From NCBI GenBank assembly GCA_963825685.1, contig CAWGUD010000021.1, positions 1-64,000 on the forward strand: a DNA stretch of 64,000 nucleotides, in the 5' to 3' direction. The number at the start of each line of letters is the position of its first letter. The stretch's first letter is position 1. The notes below the pieces were generated by a model. It did not search any database and was not told where the DNA came from. It saw nothing but the letters and a program-made list of their open reading frames with translations. The position numbers and the translations under genes were made by a program. The DNA comes from JAOUEA01 sp963825685. Its GTDB lineage: Bacteria > Actinomycetota > UBA4738 > HRBIN12. Shown here in pieces: positions 50,717-58,837 of the stretch.

Positions 50717-51310
50717 CTACTTCGTCGAGTTGGCGCAGAGGGTGAACGATTCGTCGCCGTAGAGGAACGTCGCACAGTCGCCCGAGACCGATCGCAGCTC
50801 GTACCGGCCGTTGTCGAACGTGTCGCCGATGCCGACGTTGTTGAAGACCTGCCCGTCGACCTCGACCTGGACCACCGGCTCCCCGCCGCTCGAGAACACG
50901 GAGAGGAGGACCACGGTCTTGCCGCCGACCTCCTGGCTGGAACCGCCGCCAGGGTTCGTCGGGGTCGGGCTGGTCGGCGTGACACTGCCCGTCGTCGTCG
51001 GGCTGCCGCTCGTGGTCGGGCTCGTGCTGCCACTCGTGGTGGGCGATGTGGTCGGCGAGAGCGCCGGCGGCACGGAGAACGGGTCGCGCCCGGTGAACAC
51101 GGGGATCGGGCTCACGCCGCCGGTCGGGGAGGGCTCGGTCGGCCCGCCACCACCACCATCGTCCGGGCCGACGGTGATCGGAGGCAACGACGGGATCGCT
51201 TCGTCGCCCCCGCCCGACAGCACGTTCATGAAGAGGAATCCCACGAGCAGCACGCCGAGCACGCCACCGCCGATCATCAGGGTGCGCCGGTCACGAGGGG
51301 TCAGCGGCAT
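50717..51310 (-). CDS. PilP-like pilus alignment protein
   Basis: The 197-residue protein starts at ATG 51310 with GGAGG eight bases upstream. It has one membrane helix (about residues 14-29), a long Gly/Pro/Thr/Ser-rich linker (repeats of SPTTSG) and a C-terminal beta-rich domain (VGGKTVVLLSVFSSGGEPVV, VFNNVGIGDTF). The motif FTGRDPFSVP resembles PilP, which links inner-membrane PilNO to the outer parts in Gram-negative systems. Here, in an organism expected to lack PilQ, it more likely spans the thick wall. It lies one base after pilO. Confidence 0.6.
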   Translation of the reverse strand: MPLTPRDRRTLMIGGGVLGVLLVGFLFMNVLSGGGDEAIPSLPPITVGPDDGGGGGPTEPSPTGGVSPIPVFTGRDPFSVPPALSPTTSPTTSGSTSPTTSGSPTTTGSVTPTSPTPTNPGGGSSQEVGGKTVVLLSVFSSGGEPVVQVEVDGQVFNNVGIGDTFDNGRYELRSVSGDCATFLYGDESFTLCANSTK

Positions 51311-51311
51311 C

Positions 51312-51926
51312 TCAGGCTCCTCCCGCCGCGTCCTCGGTCGGACCCGGCTCGGAGCCGGGCCCCGCACTCTGGTCGCTCGTGTACATCACCACGTTGGCCT
51401 GCAGCTGCAGCAGGTTCGTCACGGTCGTGGTGGTCACATCGGAGTCGCCCCCCGGCGCCAGGGTGACGTTCAGCACCTTGGCTGCCCTCGGGAGCGTCTC
51501 GATGCTGTAGAGGAACTCGGTCAGTTGGAAGTAGGTCCCGGTCGCCGTCACCGCGAGCGGGATCGCCGACAGGCCGGTCGCCGCGTCGAGGGTCGGGGTG
51601 CCCGGCGTGATCGTGGACAGGGTCACCGCAGAACGGGTGGCCGCGTTCTTGAGCAGCAGGAACATCCCGGGCTGGTCGACGGTCGGCGGGATCTGCTGCT
51701 CCACCTCCTGGATCGTGGCTTTGGCCTCGGGGGCTGCGGCCTCGGCCTGCTCCAGCGCGGCCAGCTGCGATTCGAGCGTGCCCTGCTGCGCTTGCGCAGC
51801 CGCGAGCGCATCGTTGGCATCGGAGACCTCGCCCATCTTGGGGAGCACGAGCAGGAACATCAGGAGACCGACGAGCACGAGGGCTCCCACCCCCACGATC
51901 AAGGGCGCGCGGCTACCCCGCAGCAT
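51312..51926 (-). CDS. pilO: Type IV pilus assembly protein PilO
   Basis: The 204-residue bitopic protein has an N-terminal helix (APLIVGVGALVLVGLLMFLL), a coiled-coil stretch (residues about 33-65, rich in Ala, Gln and Glu) and a ferredoxin-like C-terminal domain (TYFQLTEFLYSIETLPRAAK). The order pilM-pilN-pilO supports the name more than sequence identity does. It overlaps pilN by 14 bases. Confidence 0.85.
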   Translation of the reverse strand: MLRGSRAPLIVGVGALVLVGLLMFLLVLPKMGEVSDANDALAAAQAQQGTLESQLAALEQAEAAAPEAKATIQEVEQQIPPTVDQPGMFLLLKNAATRSAVTLSTITPGTPTLDAATGLSAIPLAVTATGTYFQLTEFLYSIETLPRAAKVLNVTLAPGGDSDVTTTTVTNLLQLQANVVMYTSDQSAGPGSEPGPTEDAAGGA

Positions 51927-52536
51927 CGGTGACCCCTCCCCGACCGCGCTCGGTCACGACCTCGTCGGTCAGATCCACGCTCACCGAGTAGTCGTAGCCG
52001 TTGACCTCCTCGTTCTTGCTCACCGTGGACATCCACGGGTTGACCCAACCCTTGACCTGCTCGAGACGGGTGAGGAAGACCGACAACGTGTCGATGCTGA
52101 CCGCCTGACCGCTGCCCGTGATCCCACCGATCAGGCCAGGGGTCGCCCCCTCGGTACCGACCGCCGCCTGGTCGGCCTGGATCGCGAGACTGCTGACGTA
52201 GGCGTCGGACGGGATCACACGCGAGAAGTCCATCAACAGCGCCGAGAACGAGACCTCGCCCGCGTAGGCCGCGCTCAGGAGCTGCTGCTGCGCCTGTGCC
52301 TCCGCCTGCAGGTCGGCGTACTTCTGCTTCTCGGCGATGCTCGCCTGGATCGAGGCGTTCGTGGCCTCCTGGGCCGCGATCTCATCGTTCACACTGCTCA
52401 GCTCGTTGCTCTGCAAGAGGTAGTAGCCGAAGACCGCGGCGACCAGGACGACGCCCGCGACGACCACCCCGGAGGTGAGGCGCCGATACCGCTGTGCCTG
52501 CAGGATATCGGGGGGGAGGAGGTTGACCTGGCTCAC
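51913..52536 (-). CDS. pilN: Type IV pilus assembly protein PilN
   Basis: This is the bitopic partner of PilO. The cytoplasmic N-terminus begins MSQVNLLPPDILQAQRYRRL, where the NLLP motif is the known PilM-binding site, followed by one membrane helix (TSGVVVAGVVLVAAVFGYYL), a coiled coil (about residues 48-88) and a fold with ALLMDFSRVIPSDAYVSSLA. 207 residues. Its ATG overlaps the pilM stop as ATGA. Confidence 0.92.
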   Translation of the reverse strand: MSQVNLLPPDILQAQRYRRLTSGVVVAGVVLVAAVFGYYLLQSNELSSVNDEIAAQEATNASIQASIAEKQKYADLQAEAQAQQQLLSAAYAGEVSFSALLMDFSRVIPSDAYVSSLAIQADQAAVGTEGATPGLIGGITGSGQAVSIDTLSVFLTRLEQVKGWVNPWMSTVSKNEEVNGYDYSVSVDLTDEVVTERGRGGVTDAAG

Positions 52537-53633
52537 GCGTTCCTCCCCGGGATCGCGAGCCCGACGGCGACGGCGAGGACGGGCTCAGCCTCGGCGAGCG
52601 CTTCATCGGAGAGCGAGAGCTGTGAGCGGGCGTGCTGGAACACCTGGCCTGCCTCGACCTCCACCGGGATGCGCTGACGCAGCAGCTCGAGGAACCCCTC
52701 CAGCTTCGAGCCGCCGCCGGTGACCAGCACGCGGGCGATGCGGGCCCCCTGCGCCTGGGCGGTGTAGAACTCCAGCGACGAGCGGATCTCGTCGACGAAG
52801 CTCGCTGCCCGCTGCATCGCGATCTCCTTGACCCGGCCCGTGTCGGGAGGCTCCGCGACCTCGTCGCCACCCTCCTGGTCGACGCGGGGCGGCGTCTCGA
52901 GCTCGACGTCCTCACCCCGCTTCAGCCGCTCGGCGACGTCGTCCTCCACGCCGATGCCGCGGGCGATCGCCAACGTCACGTCGCGCCCCCCCGACGGGAG
53001 GATGCGGACGAAGCGAACGGTGCCTCGCGCGTGCACCACGATGTTGGTGACGTGGGCGCCGATGTCGATGACCGCCTCGTCACCCTCGTCCTCGAGATCC
53101 ATGCCGACGCCCGTCGTGCCGACCGAACGAACCATCGCGAAGGGAACGAGGTCGAGGCCGACCGGCTCGAGCTTGGCCCCGGTCGCCGCGGACACAACGG
53201 TGTCGACCATCTGTCGCTGCGCCGCGACCAGCAGCATGCGCAACATCTTGCGGTCGTCCTGTTCGAATTCCCCGATCGGGTCGTAGTCGAGCACGGCCTC
53301 GTCGACGGCCATCGGGATGAACTCCTGCACCTGGAACCCGAGCGAGGCCCGGAGCTCCTTCTCGGGCAGGTAGGGCAGGGCGATCTCACGCACCACGACC
53401 CGCTGGTTGCCGACACCCATGTAGACGCGCTTGGCCTTGAACCCGCCGCGCTCCCAGAGTTCGCGCAGGGCTTCGGTGACGACGTCGGGGTCCTTGACCT
53501 CCCCGTTCTCGACCGCGCCGGCGGGCAACGGCACCTGGGCGGCCTTGATCACGGTGGGCGGATCGCCCCCCGTGAGCTCGACGGCCCGCACGGCGGTCGA
53601 GCCGATGTCGAGGCCGATGCGCCCCTTGGCCAC
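52533..53633 (-). CDS. pilM: Type IV pilus assembly protein PilM
   Basis: This actin-like ATPase-fold protein forms the cytoplasmic ring that holds PilN. Its 366 residues include the phosphate-1 loop GLDIGSTAVRAVEL, AVIDIGAHVTNIVV and the adenosine motif VLVTGGGSKLEGFLELLRQR. An acidic insert (VELETPPRVDQEGGDEVAEP) sits before the last third. Start is GTG 53633, sharing one base with the stop of the BldC-like gene (TAGTG), so the regulator and pilMNO are co-translated. Confidence 0.94.
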   Translation of the reverse strand: MAKGRIGLDIGSTAVRAVELTGGDPPTVIKAAQVPLPAGAVENGEVKDPDVVTEALRELWERGGFKAKRVYMGVGNQRVVVREIALPYLPEKELRASLGFQVQEFIPMAVDEAVLDYDPIGEFEQDDRKMLRMLLVAAQRQMVDTVVSAATGAKLEPVGLDLVPFAMVRSVGTTGVGMDLEDEGDEAVIDIGAHVTNIVVHARGTVRFVRILPSGGRDVTLAIARGIGVEDDVAERLKRGEDVELETPPRVDQEGGDEVAEPPDTGRVKEIAMQRAASFVDEIRSSLEFYTAQAQGARIARVLVTGGGSKLEGFLELLRQRIPVEVEAGQVFQHARSQLSLSDEALAEAEPVLAVAVGLAIPGRNA

Positions 53634-53839
53634 TAGCCCCCCTCCACCTGGACGGAACGCTCCTCGAGGAAGCGCTGCAGCTCCGACTCGCGGATGCGGT
53701 AGCCCTTGCCCACCCGGACGGCGGGCAGCTCGCCGCTCTTGATCAATCGGTAGACCGTCATGTTCGACACGCGCATGCCGGCGGCGACCTCCGCGACCGT
53801 GAGCAGCGCTCCGGTCACGAACGGTTGCGCGTCGGCCAT
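53633..53839 (-). CDS. BldC/excisionase-like MerR-type DNA-binding protein
   Basis: The 68-residue protein is essentially one winged helix-turn-helix: LLTVAEVAAGMRVSNMTVYR, LIKSGELPAVRVGKGYRIRE and SELQRFLEERSV. Size and layout match actinobacterial BldC and the excisionase-type family; BldC proteins bind direct repeats as head-to-tail multimers. ATG 53839 (MADAQPFV) follows GAGGGAAG; a longer start at 53866 is possible. It sits between the prepilin peptidase and pilM, so it is probably a pilus regulator; no mobile element is nearby to support an excisionase role. Confidence 0.85.
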   Translation of the reverse strand: MADAQPFVTGALLTVAEVAAGMRVSNMTVYRLIKSGELPAVRVGKGYRIRESELQRFLEERSVQVEGG

Positions 53840-53853
53840 GCCGCTTCCCTCCG

Positions 53854-53885
53854 TCACTTCAGTCACATCAGTTCACACCAGCCAC
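53854..53885 (-). repeat. Phased GTGA direct repeats upstream of the BldC-like gene
   Basis: On the minus strand GTGA occurs at 53857-53854, 53866-53863 and 53876-53873, with GTGG at 53885-53882: steps of 9, 10 and 9 bases, about one helical turn. The repeats lie just before the start of the BldC-like gene, as expected for a self-binding site of a BldC-type multimer. Confidence 0.5.
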
Positions 53886-54790
53886 ATCGAGACACAGGAG
53901 TGCTGTTGAGAGTGCTCACGAAACATCAGGGCACAGGGCAAGTCAAACATCTGCCGGAACGTTGTGGAGAACGTGTGTTCGAGCGTTGTCGCTGCCCTCA
54001 GAGGGCCGCCGGCGCTGAACGACCGCAGGTACCACTCGGCGATCGGCTCGCCCCAGAACGCACCGACCACCGCGCCGGCCGCCATGTACGGCCCGAACGG
54101 GATCATCGCCTTGCGGTTTCGACCGACGATCAGCGCCACGATGCCGCCGATGCCCTCCGAAGAGCACGGCTCCGGCGGCCGGCCACCCCGACGTAGCGCA
54201 GACCGATCGCATCCGAGCACGACGCCGATCACGAGTGCCAGCTTCACGTCGCCCATGCCCATGCCCCGAGAGACGAGGGCGACGACGAACAGCAGGCCGC
54301 CGTAGAGCAGGGCGCCCGCCAGCGCGCGGACCGGATCGGTCCCGCCGTCGAAGAGCCATGCGACCACGACGTAGGCGCTGAAGCCCAGGAAGGCCGGGTA
54401 CGTGATGCGGTTCGGGATGATCCGATGCTCGATGTCGATCCAGGCGACGGCGGGCATCAACGACAGGAACAGCGCCACCATGACGGCGAGCCAGATCCGG
54501 TCGTAGGCCGCGGCCGCGGCCACCACGAGCGCCGCGGTGGAGAGCTCGAGCAGGGGGTAGCGCGCCGAGATGCGCTCACCGCAGGAGCGACACCGTCCCC
54601 GCAGGAGCACCCACGAGACCACCGGCACGTTGTCTCGGTTGCGGATCTCCGTGCCGCAGCTCGTGCAGCGCGACCGGGGCCGCAGCACGCTCTCCCCCGC
54701 CGGCACGCGCGAGACGACGACCGTCATGAAGCTCCCGATCGCGAGCCCGAACGGCAGCGCCACGAGGGCGCGGATCCATGCATCGCTCAT
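53873..54790 (-). CDS. pilD: Prepilin peptidase (PilD/TadV type), locally frame-disturbed
   Basis: This polytopic membrane aspartic protease cleaves and N-methylates prepilins. The cytoplasmic zinc module has C42, C45, C67 and C70; the catalytic aspartates are D119 (AWIDIEHRIIPNRIT) and D181 (GMGMGD). Between about 54160 and 54215 the reading is odd (GCDRSALRRGGRPPEPCSSE); skipping three single bases gives IGLRYVGVA, AGAVLFGG, IGGIVALIVG, a normal membrane helix, and restores the original frame. After WYLRSFS (residue 259) a further 46 residues look non-coding; a one-base shift would stop the gene at 53999. Start is ATG 54790. Confidence 0.88.
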   Translation of the reverse strand: MSDAWIRALVALPFGLAIGSFMTVVVSRVPAGESVLRPRSRCTSCGTEIRNRDNVPVVSWVLLRGRCRSCGERISARYPLLELSTAALVVAAAAAYDRIWLAVMVALFLSLMPAVAWIDIEHRIIPNRITYPAFLGFSAYVVVAWLFDGGTDPVRALAGALLYGGLLFVVALVSRGMGMGDVKLALVIGVVLGCDRSALRRGGRPPEPCSSEGIGGIVALIVGRNRKAMIPFGPYMAAGAVVGAFWGEPIAEWYLRSFSAGGPLRAATTLEHTFSTTFRQMFDLPCALMFREHSQQHSCVSMWLV

Positions 54791-54842
54791 CGGTGGAGGA
54801 CGCTAACGCCGGGCAGACGGGTGGTGTGGGACCCGGCACCCG

Positions 54843-56227
54843 TCAGAAGTCGATGAGCCTCGACCGCTCGAGCGCCGCGACCGCGATCTGGCGGAAGACC
54901 GGCTCGAGGTCGCTGCTGCCGCTCTCGCAGAAGTAGTAGTCGCCGTCGGTGTTCTCGTCCGATGCGCACCCGCCCGGTGCGTTGTCGTCCGAGTCCCCGC
55001 TCGCCGCGTCGGCCGCCGACGTCGAGGCGTACGCGTTCCTGTACGGGCCGCTGGTGTCTTCCCCGCACCTGGCCGACGCCACGCCGTAGGCGATGACGTA
55101 CACGTTCACCTCGTCGTCTTGGGCATTGAGGGCCCGATCGACGAAGTAGTCGCACGGCTGGTAGCCCCTGGGTTGGTTCGCCTCGCCGTCGGTCATGAAG
55201 ATGATCACGTCGGGGACGTCCGGTCGCCCGTCGTTGACGAGGATGTCGTGCGCCGTCGCCATCGGATCGCCGAGGTCGGTGTGGCCCCACCGCTCGGTCG
55301 AACGCTGGTGAGGTTGGTCGCTCGCTGGAGGCAGTTGATCCTCGTGACCAGCTCGCTGCCGGTGTTGAGCGAGCCGCCGCTCTTGTAGTCGCTCGACAGG
55401 CCCGTGACCTGCCACATCCGCCCGACGGCAGGGTAGTTCTGGGTCGGGTTGGCGATGCACCTGTTGGTCGAGTTGGTATAGGGCAACGCCACGAGGGCCA
55501 CGTGCTGCAGCGCCGGGTCGTAGAAGTCGAGCACGGAGAGCGCGGCGTTCTTCAGGTTGGCCATGTCGGCATTCGTCATGCTCGTCGAGCGGTCCAGCAC
55601 CATCGCCACGTCGAGCGGGCTCGAGGGCTGTCCGCAGAAGCCCTTGCACGATGCGCCGCTCACCGTGCCGGTCGTGCCCTGGTCGATGCCGAGCACCGGC
55701 GCGAAGAAGTAGGGCACCAGGTTCGACGCGCGCACCACGATCGTGTTGCAGAGGTCGCCGGCCCACGGGTCGCACGAGTGGAACGCGCGTCCCCTTCGGG
55801 TGTTCCATCCGTCGATCCATCCGCCGCCGCCGTCGGGACCGCAGGCGAACCTGACGTCCGTGCTGTCGGCGCCGCCGTTGCCCTCGGGGTCGGCGACCGC
55901 ACACCGGAACGAGATGTCGAGCGTCGCGCTCGCCAGCTGCGGCGCGTTCGCGATCGCGATGCGGCGCGCGGTGGCCTCGGCCTCGGCCGCGGCGTCGCCG
56001 CCCTGCGCCGGAAGCTTCCCGGCCCCCGCGAGCGCGCCGAAGTCGACCGCGGTCTGCAGCACCTGGCGCTCGTGGCGCAGGCGGGCCAGGTCGACCGCGA
56101 AGGCCACCGACCCCATCAGCACCACGATCAGCAGCGCCGAGATGATCACCACGGCGCCGCTCTCGTCCTGCAACCGCTCCTTGACCAGGCCGCGGATGCG
56201 ACCGACCTGCCGCGTCGTCTTCGCCAT
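54843..56227 (-). CDS. TadG-like protein with von Willebrand factor A domain (one apparent frameshift)
   Basis: The protein of about 461 residues begins MAKTTRQVGRIRGLVKERLQ, then a TadG-like segment SGAVVIISALLIVVLMGSVA with membrane helix (24-46). The secreted part holds a vWA domain whose MIDAS motif is DRSTS (D212, S214, S216), with TDLGDPMATA and IIFMTDGEANQP supplying later metal-site residues. Paired cysteines (SCDP, GASCKGFCG) suggest disulfides outside the cell. Near 55300 one base is missing. Start ATG 56227 overlaps the TadE-like stop as TGATG. vWA pilus proteins often mediate adhesion or surface sensing. Confidence 0.8.
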
Positions 56228-56694
56228 CACTGACCCTCGAATCGGGACTCTGAGATGCCCTTCACCGCGAGGGAATCGCCGAGGCCGACGATGTTGGGGA
56301 GCGGCGTCATGTAGTTGTAGTCGTAGATCACGGTCACGCGGACCACGTCGCCCTCGACCCATCCGGAACCGTCGCCACAGGCGCCGAACGACGTCGAGCC
56401 CTCGGCGGCGCATTGCACGGTCACGTCGATGAGGCTCTGGTCGAGGAAGTCCGAGGCGGCACGGGCCCGGGCCTCGATCAGTGTGGGGTTGGGGTTCACG
56501 GCGCCCACGCGAGCGCCCTCGCGGGCGGCGTTGTGGGAGGCGTCCCACGCGTGGAAGCCGAATCCGAAGTCGATGATGCCGAAGACCAGCAGGAACAGCA
56601 GCGGCGCCACCAAGGCGAACTCGACCGCGGCAGCGCCACGTTCGCCGCCGGCGATCCCCCGCCGAACTCGCTTCGTCGCTCGTCGATCCCTCAT
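56227..56694 (-). CDS. TadE-like pseudopilin
   Basis: The 155-residue protein has a basic N-terminus (MRDRRATKRVRRGIAGGERG) followed by the TadE signature AAAVEFALVAPLLFLLVFGI and IDFG, where the Glu is typical, then an extracellular domain with two cysteines (VQCAAEG, FGACGDG). TadE proteins are minor pilins of Tad/Flp systems processed by the TadV-type peptidase. It is coupled to the TadG-like gene downstream. Confidence 0.85.
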   Translation of the reverse strand: MRDRRATKRVRRGIAGGERGAAAVEFALVAPLLFLLVFGIIDFGFGFHAWDASHNAAREGARVGAVNPNPTLIEARARAASDFLDQSLIDVTVQCAAEGSTSFGACGDGSGWVEGDVVRVTVIYDYNYMTPLPNIVGLGDSLAVKGISESRFEGQ

Positions 56695-56807
56695 CGCGTC
56701 ACGTCCGCTCTCTCCAGCCGGCGGATACACCGGCTCCGGTCCTCCAGCCTCTGCAGAATCATCGGCGCTCTGCCCGTCCCATCGGTATCGGCAGGTCGTC
56801 GCTTCAT
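56691..56807 (-). CDS. Possible small ORF ahead of the TadE-like gene
   Basis: A 38-residue frame (MKRRPADTDGTGRAPMILQR and on) fills most of the 166-base gap between the PilX-like and TadE-like genes and ends with an ATGA overlap to the TadE-like start, the coupling pattern used across this genome. No ribosome binding site or known motif is visible, so it may be chance. Otherwise the gap shows nothing recognisable. Confidence 0.25.
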   Translation of the reverse strand: MKRRPADTDGTGRAPMILQRLEDRSRCIRRLERADVTR

Positions 56808-56860
56808 GTTCAGTCGTTCGCCGTACGCCTTTTCCTCCGAAGGCATCGGATGCATCGATG

Positions 56861-58321
56861 TCATGCCGGGTCGAGCTCTTCCCACAGGACCGTCTCGAGC
56901 GACGTGCCGAAGCCCAGCACCCGCTCGATCCGCGGGTTGTAGATGATGTCGAACCCGTTCTTGATGTCCATCGAGCCCGAGTACAGGGCGCCCTCGCCGG
57001 GCGTTCCCTTGTTCTTGAAGGACATCTTGCCCGTCGTGTACAGCAGGCCGGCGACGCCGTCGTTCGGGTCCAGCAGGTCACCGCGATCGAACTCGATCGC
57101 GTTCTTGCCGTAGATGCTGCAGTCGCCGCCGTTGGTCCCGCACGTGCCGGTCGGCACGTAGAGCGAGATCACGACGAGGTCGGCGGCACTCACGCCCGGC
57201 CGCCAGCTCGATCGACGTCGTGTTGCCGAAGTCCACCGGGGCGTTCGTGACGATCGTCGTGTCACCGGCCAGCACGAGGTCCTCGAGATCGAGGAGCGTG
57301 CTCTGCGTCGGCGAGGTCTGCCAGATCGCCCAATCGCCCGACATGTTCGTCCGGACCGCGTCGATCGCGACGTTCGCGGTCGAGACGGCGGTGGCGGAGG
57401 TGTTCGTCTCGTCACACGACGGAACGCTCGGGTAGCAGTTGAGGCCCGGGTAGTTCGCGGGATCGAACGTGTACGCGGGCAGCGGGATCACGGGCGGCGC
57501 CGCGGTGTTCACACCCGCGAGCGGCGTGCCGGTGACGCTGCTCGTGATCCGGCCACAGGCCGTGGCATCCCCCAACACCGATCCACCGGTGATCTCGATA
57601 GCTCGTGCTCGTCGAGTTGCACGACGTGCCGGTCGGCGCCGAGGCCTTCGCGTCGCCCTCGATCACCACGCCGTTCGTCCCGTGGATCGAGCCGCCGACC
57701 CAGACCAGCCCGTCCTTTCCAGAACAGCCCGACGACGCGAAGTTCTGCGCCACGCGCGAGTTGTTCTCCATCGTCACGCTGCCGTTCGCCACGACGACCG
57801 AACCGCACACCGTGGTGTTGGCGCCGATCACGACCCCGACCTGGGAGTAGATGTCGCCCGTCACGACCGGGTTGTTCTTGACCTCGAGGAGGTCCTCGGA
57901 GAACAGGGCGTACCGGAACGTCGGTGCCGGCTCGAGCGTGACCCGCACCGTTCGGGAGATCTCGGCGGTGTCGAGGCCCGGGTAGTAGCCGGTCGAGGTG
58001 ATCACGACGGACCCGCCGGAGTCGGCCCAGTCGACCTGGTACTCGCCGCCCTCGCCGGTGCAGGCGCGTCGAACCCGACGTCGGGCACGGCGAGACGGCT
58101 GCGCGGTCGCCCGAGAGCCGCGACAGTGCGTCGTTGACGCCCGACTCCGCGACCGTCAGGGTTCGGGTCCACTCGATGCCGCGCTGCGACTGATCGAGCG
58201 CGGAGTTGCCCGCCTGCAGCCCGACGACCAGGAGCATCATCATCACGAAGAGCAGGATCACCGAGACGACCAGCGCGTATCCGTCTTCTTCCTTGCGTAG
58301 CCGCCGCCCGATGCCGCTCAT
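56861..58321 (-). CDS. PilX-like pilus assembly protein (several apparent frameshifts)
   Basis: The gene starts at ATG 58321 (MSGIGRRLRKEEDGYALVVS), with a membrane helix ILLFVMMMLLVVG and LTVAESGVNDAL, the layout of PilX N-terminal-domain minor pilins. The exported part is pieced from three further frames: EYQVDWADSGGSVVITSTGY onward after about 58075, GDATACGRITSSVTGTPLAG after about 57580, and GVSAADLVVISLYVPTGTCG after about 57200, ending LGFGTSLETVLWEELDPA at 56861. It contains repetitive right-handed-helix-like turns (GSVVVANGSVTMENNSRV). Full length is near 485 residues. Function is inferred from position. Confidence 0.65.
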
Positions 58322-58837
58322 ACGTCCGCGTTCCTCAGGTAGATGTCGGAGATCAGATCGACCGAACTGGTCCTTGTCTTCACGTTGAGCTCGACCGTGA
58401 TCTGGTCGGTCACGTCCTCGTGCACCGTGTACGTGAAGACGTCGGGGGTGCTGAGCGACGAGAGCACGGTGTTGAACGTGGCACCGCCGTCTCGCGACTC
58501 CTGCAGCGCGTACGGGCGCCGACGTGCCGTCGACCCGCCACACCACGGTCGTCGGCGCTCCGTCGATGTAGGTGATCATCGTCACCTGCTGGGAGTCGCT
58601 CGCAGCGGTGTCGATCGTCTCGCCCTGGCGGAACTGCTTCGACATGCGGTCGAGCGAGATGCGGGCGTCGGCGAACACGTCGCGGCGATCGACGATCGTG
58701 GCCGTGTCGGTGAACACACGCAGCGCCACCGCGATCACCGACGTGGCGACGATCGACATCACGGCCATCGTGACGACGACCTCGACGAGGGAGAACCCTT
58801 CCTCGCCTCTATTGGGTGATGTGGTTGCTCTGCGCAC
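58318..58837 (-). CDS. PilW/PulJ-like minor pilin (one apparent frameshift)
   Basis: It has a class III prepilin leader ending RGEEG before FSLVEVVVTMAVMSIVATSV, with cleavage after G14 and the conserved Glu at mature position 5. The globular part includes DARISLDRMSKQFRQGETID, common in PilW-type proteins. Near 58510 one extra base is skipped to read YALQESRDGGATFNTVLS and end LISDIYLRNADV at 58318, about 172 residues. Start is GTG 58837, inside the end of the upstream gene; its stop overlaps the PilX-like ATG as ATGA. Confidence 0.78.

Noticed and set aside
53633..53839. Phage or plasmid excisionase
   Set aside because: The excisionase-type helix-turn-helix is shared with BldC regulators; no integrase, attachment site or other mobile gene is nearby and the gene is coupled to pilM.
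56695..56860. Possible cyclic-di-GMP riboswitch, because GGGACGGGCAGAGC resembles part of the GEMM core
   Set aside because: The paired GCAAACC element, the GAAA tetraloop stem and the final GGGnCT segment are absent or out of order.
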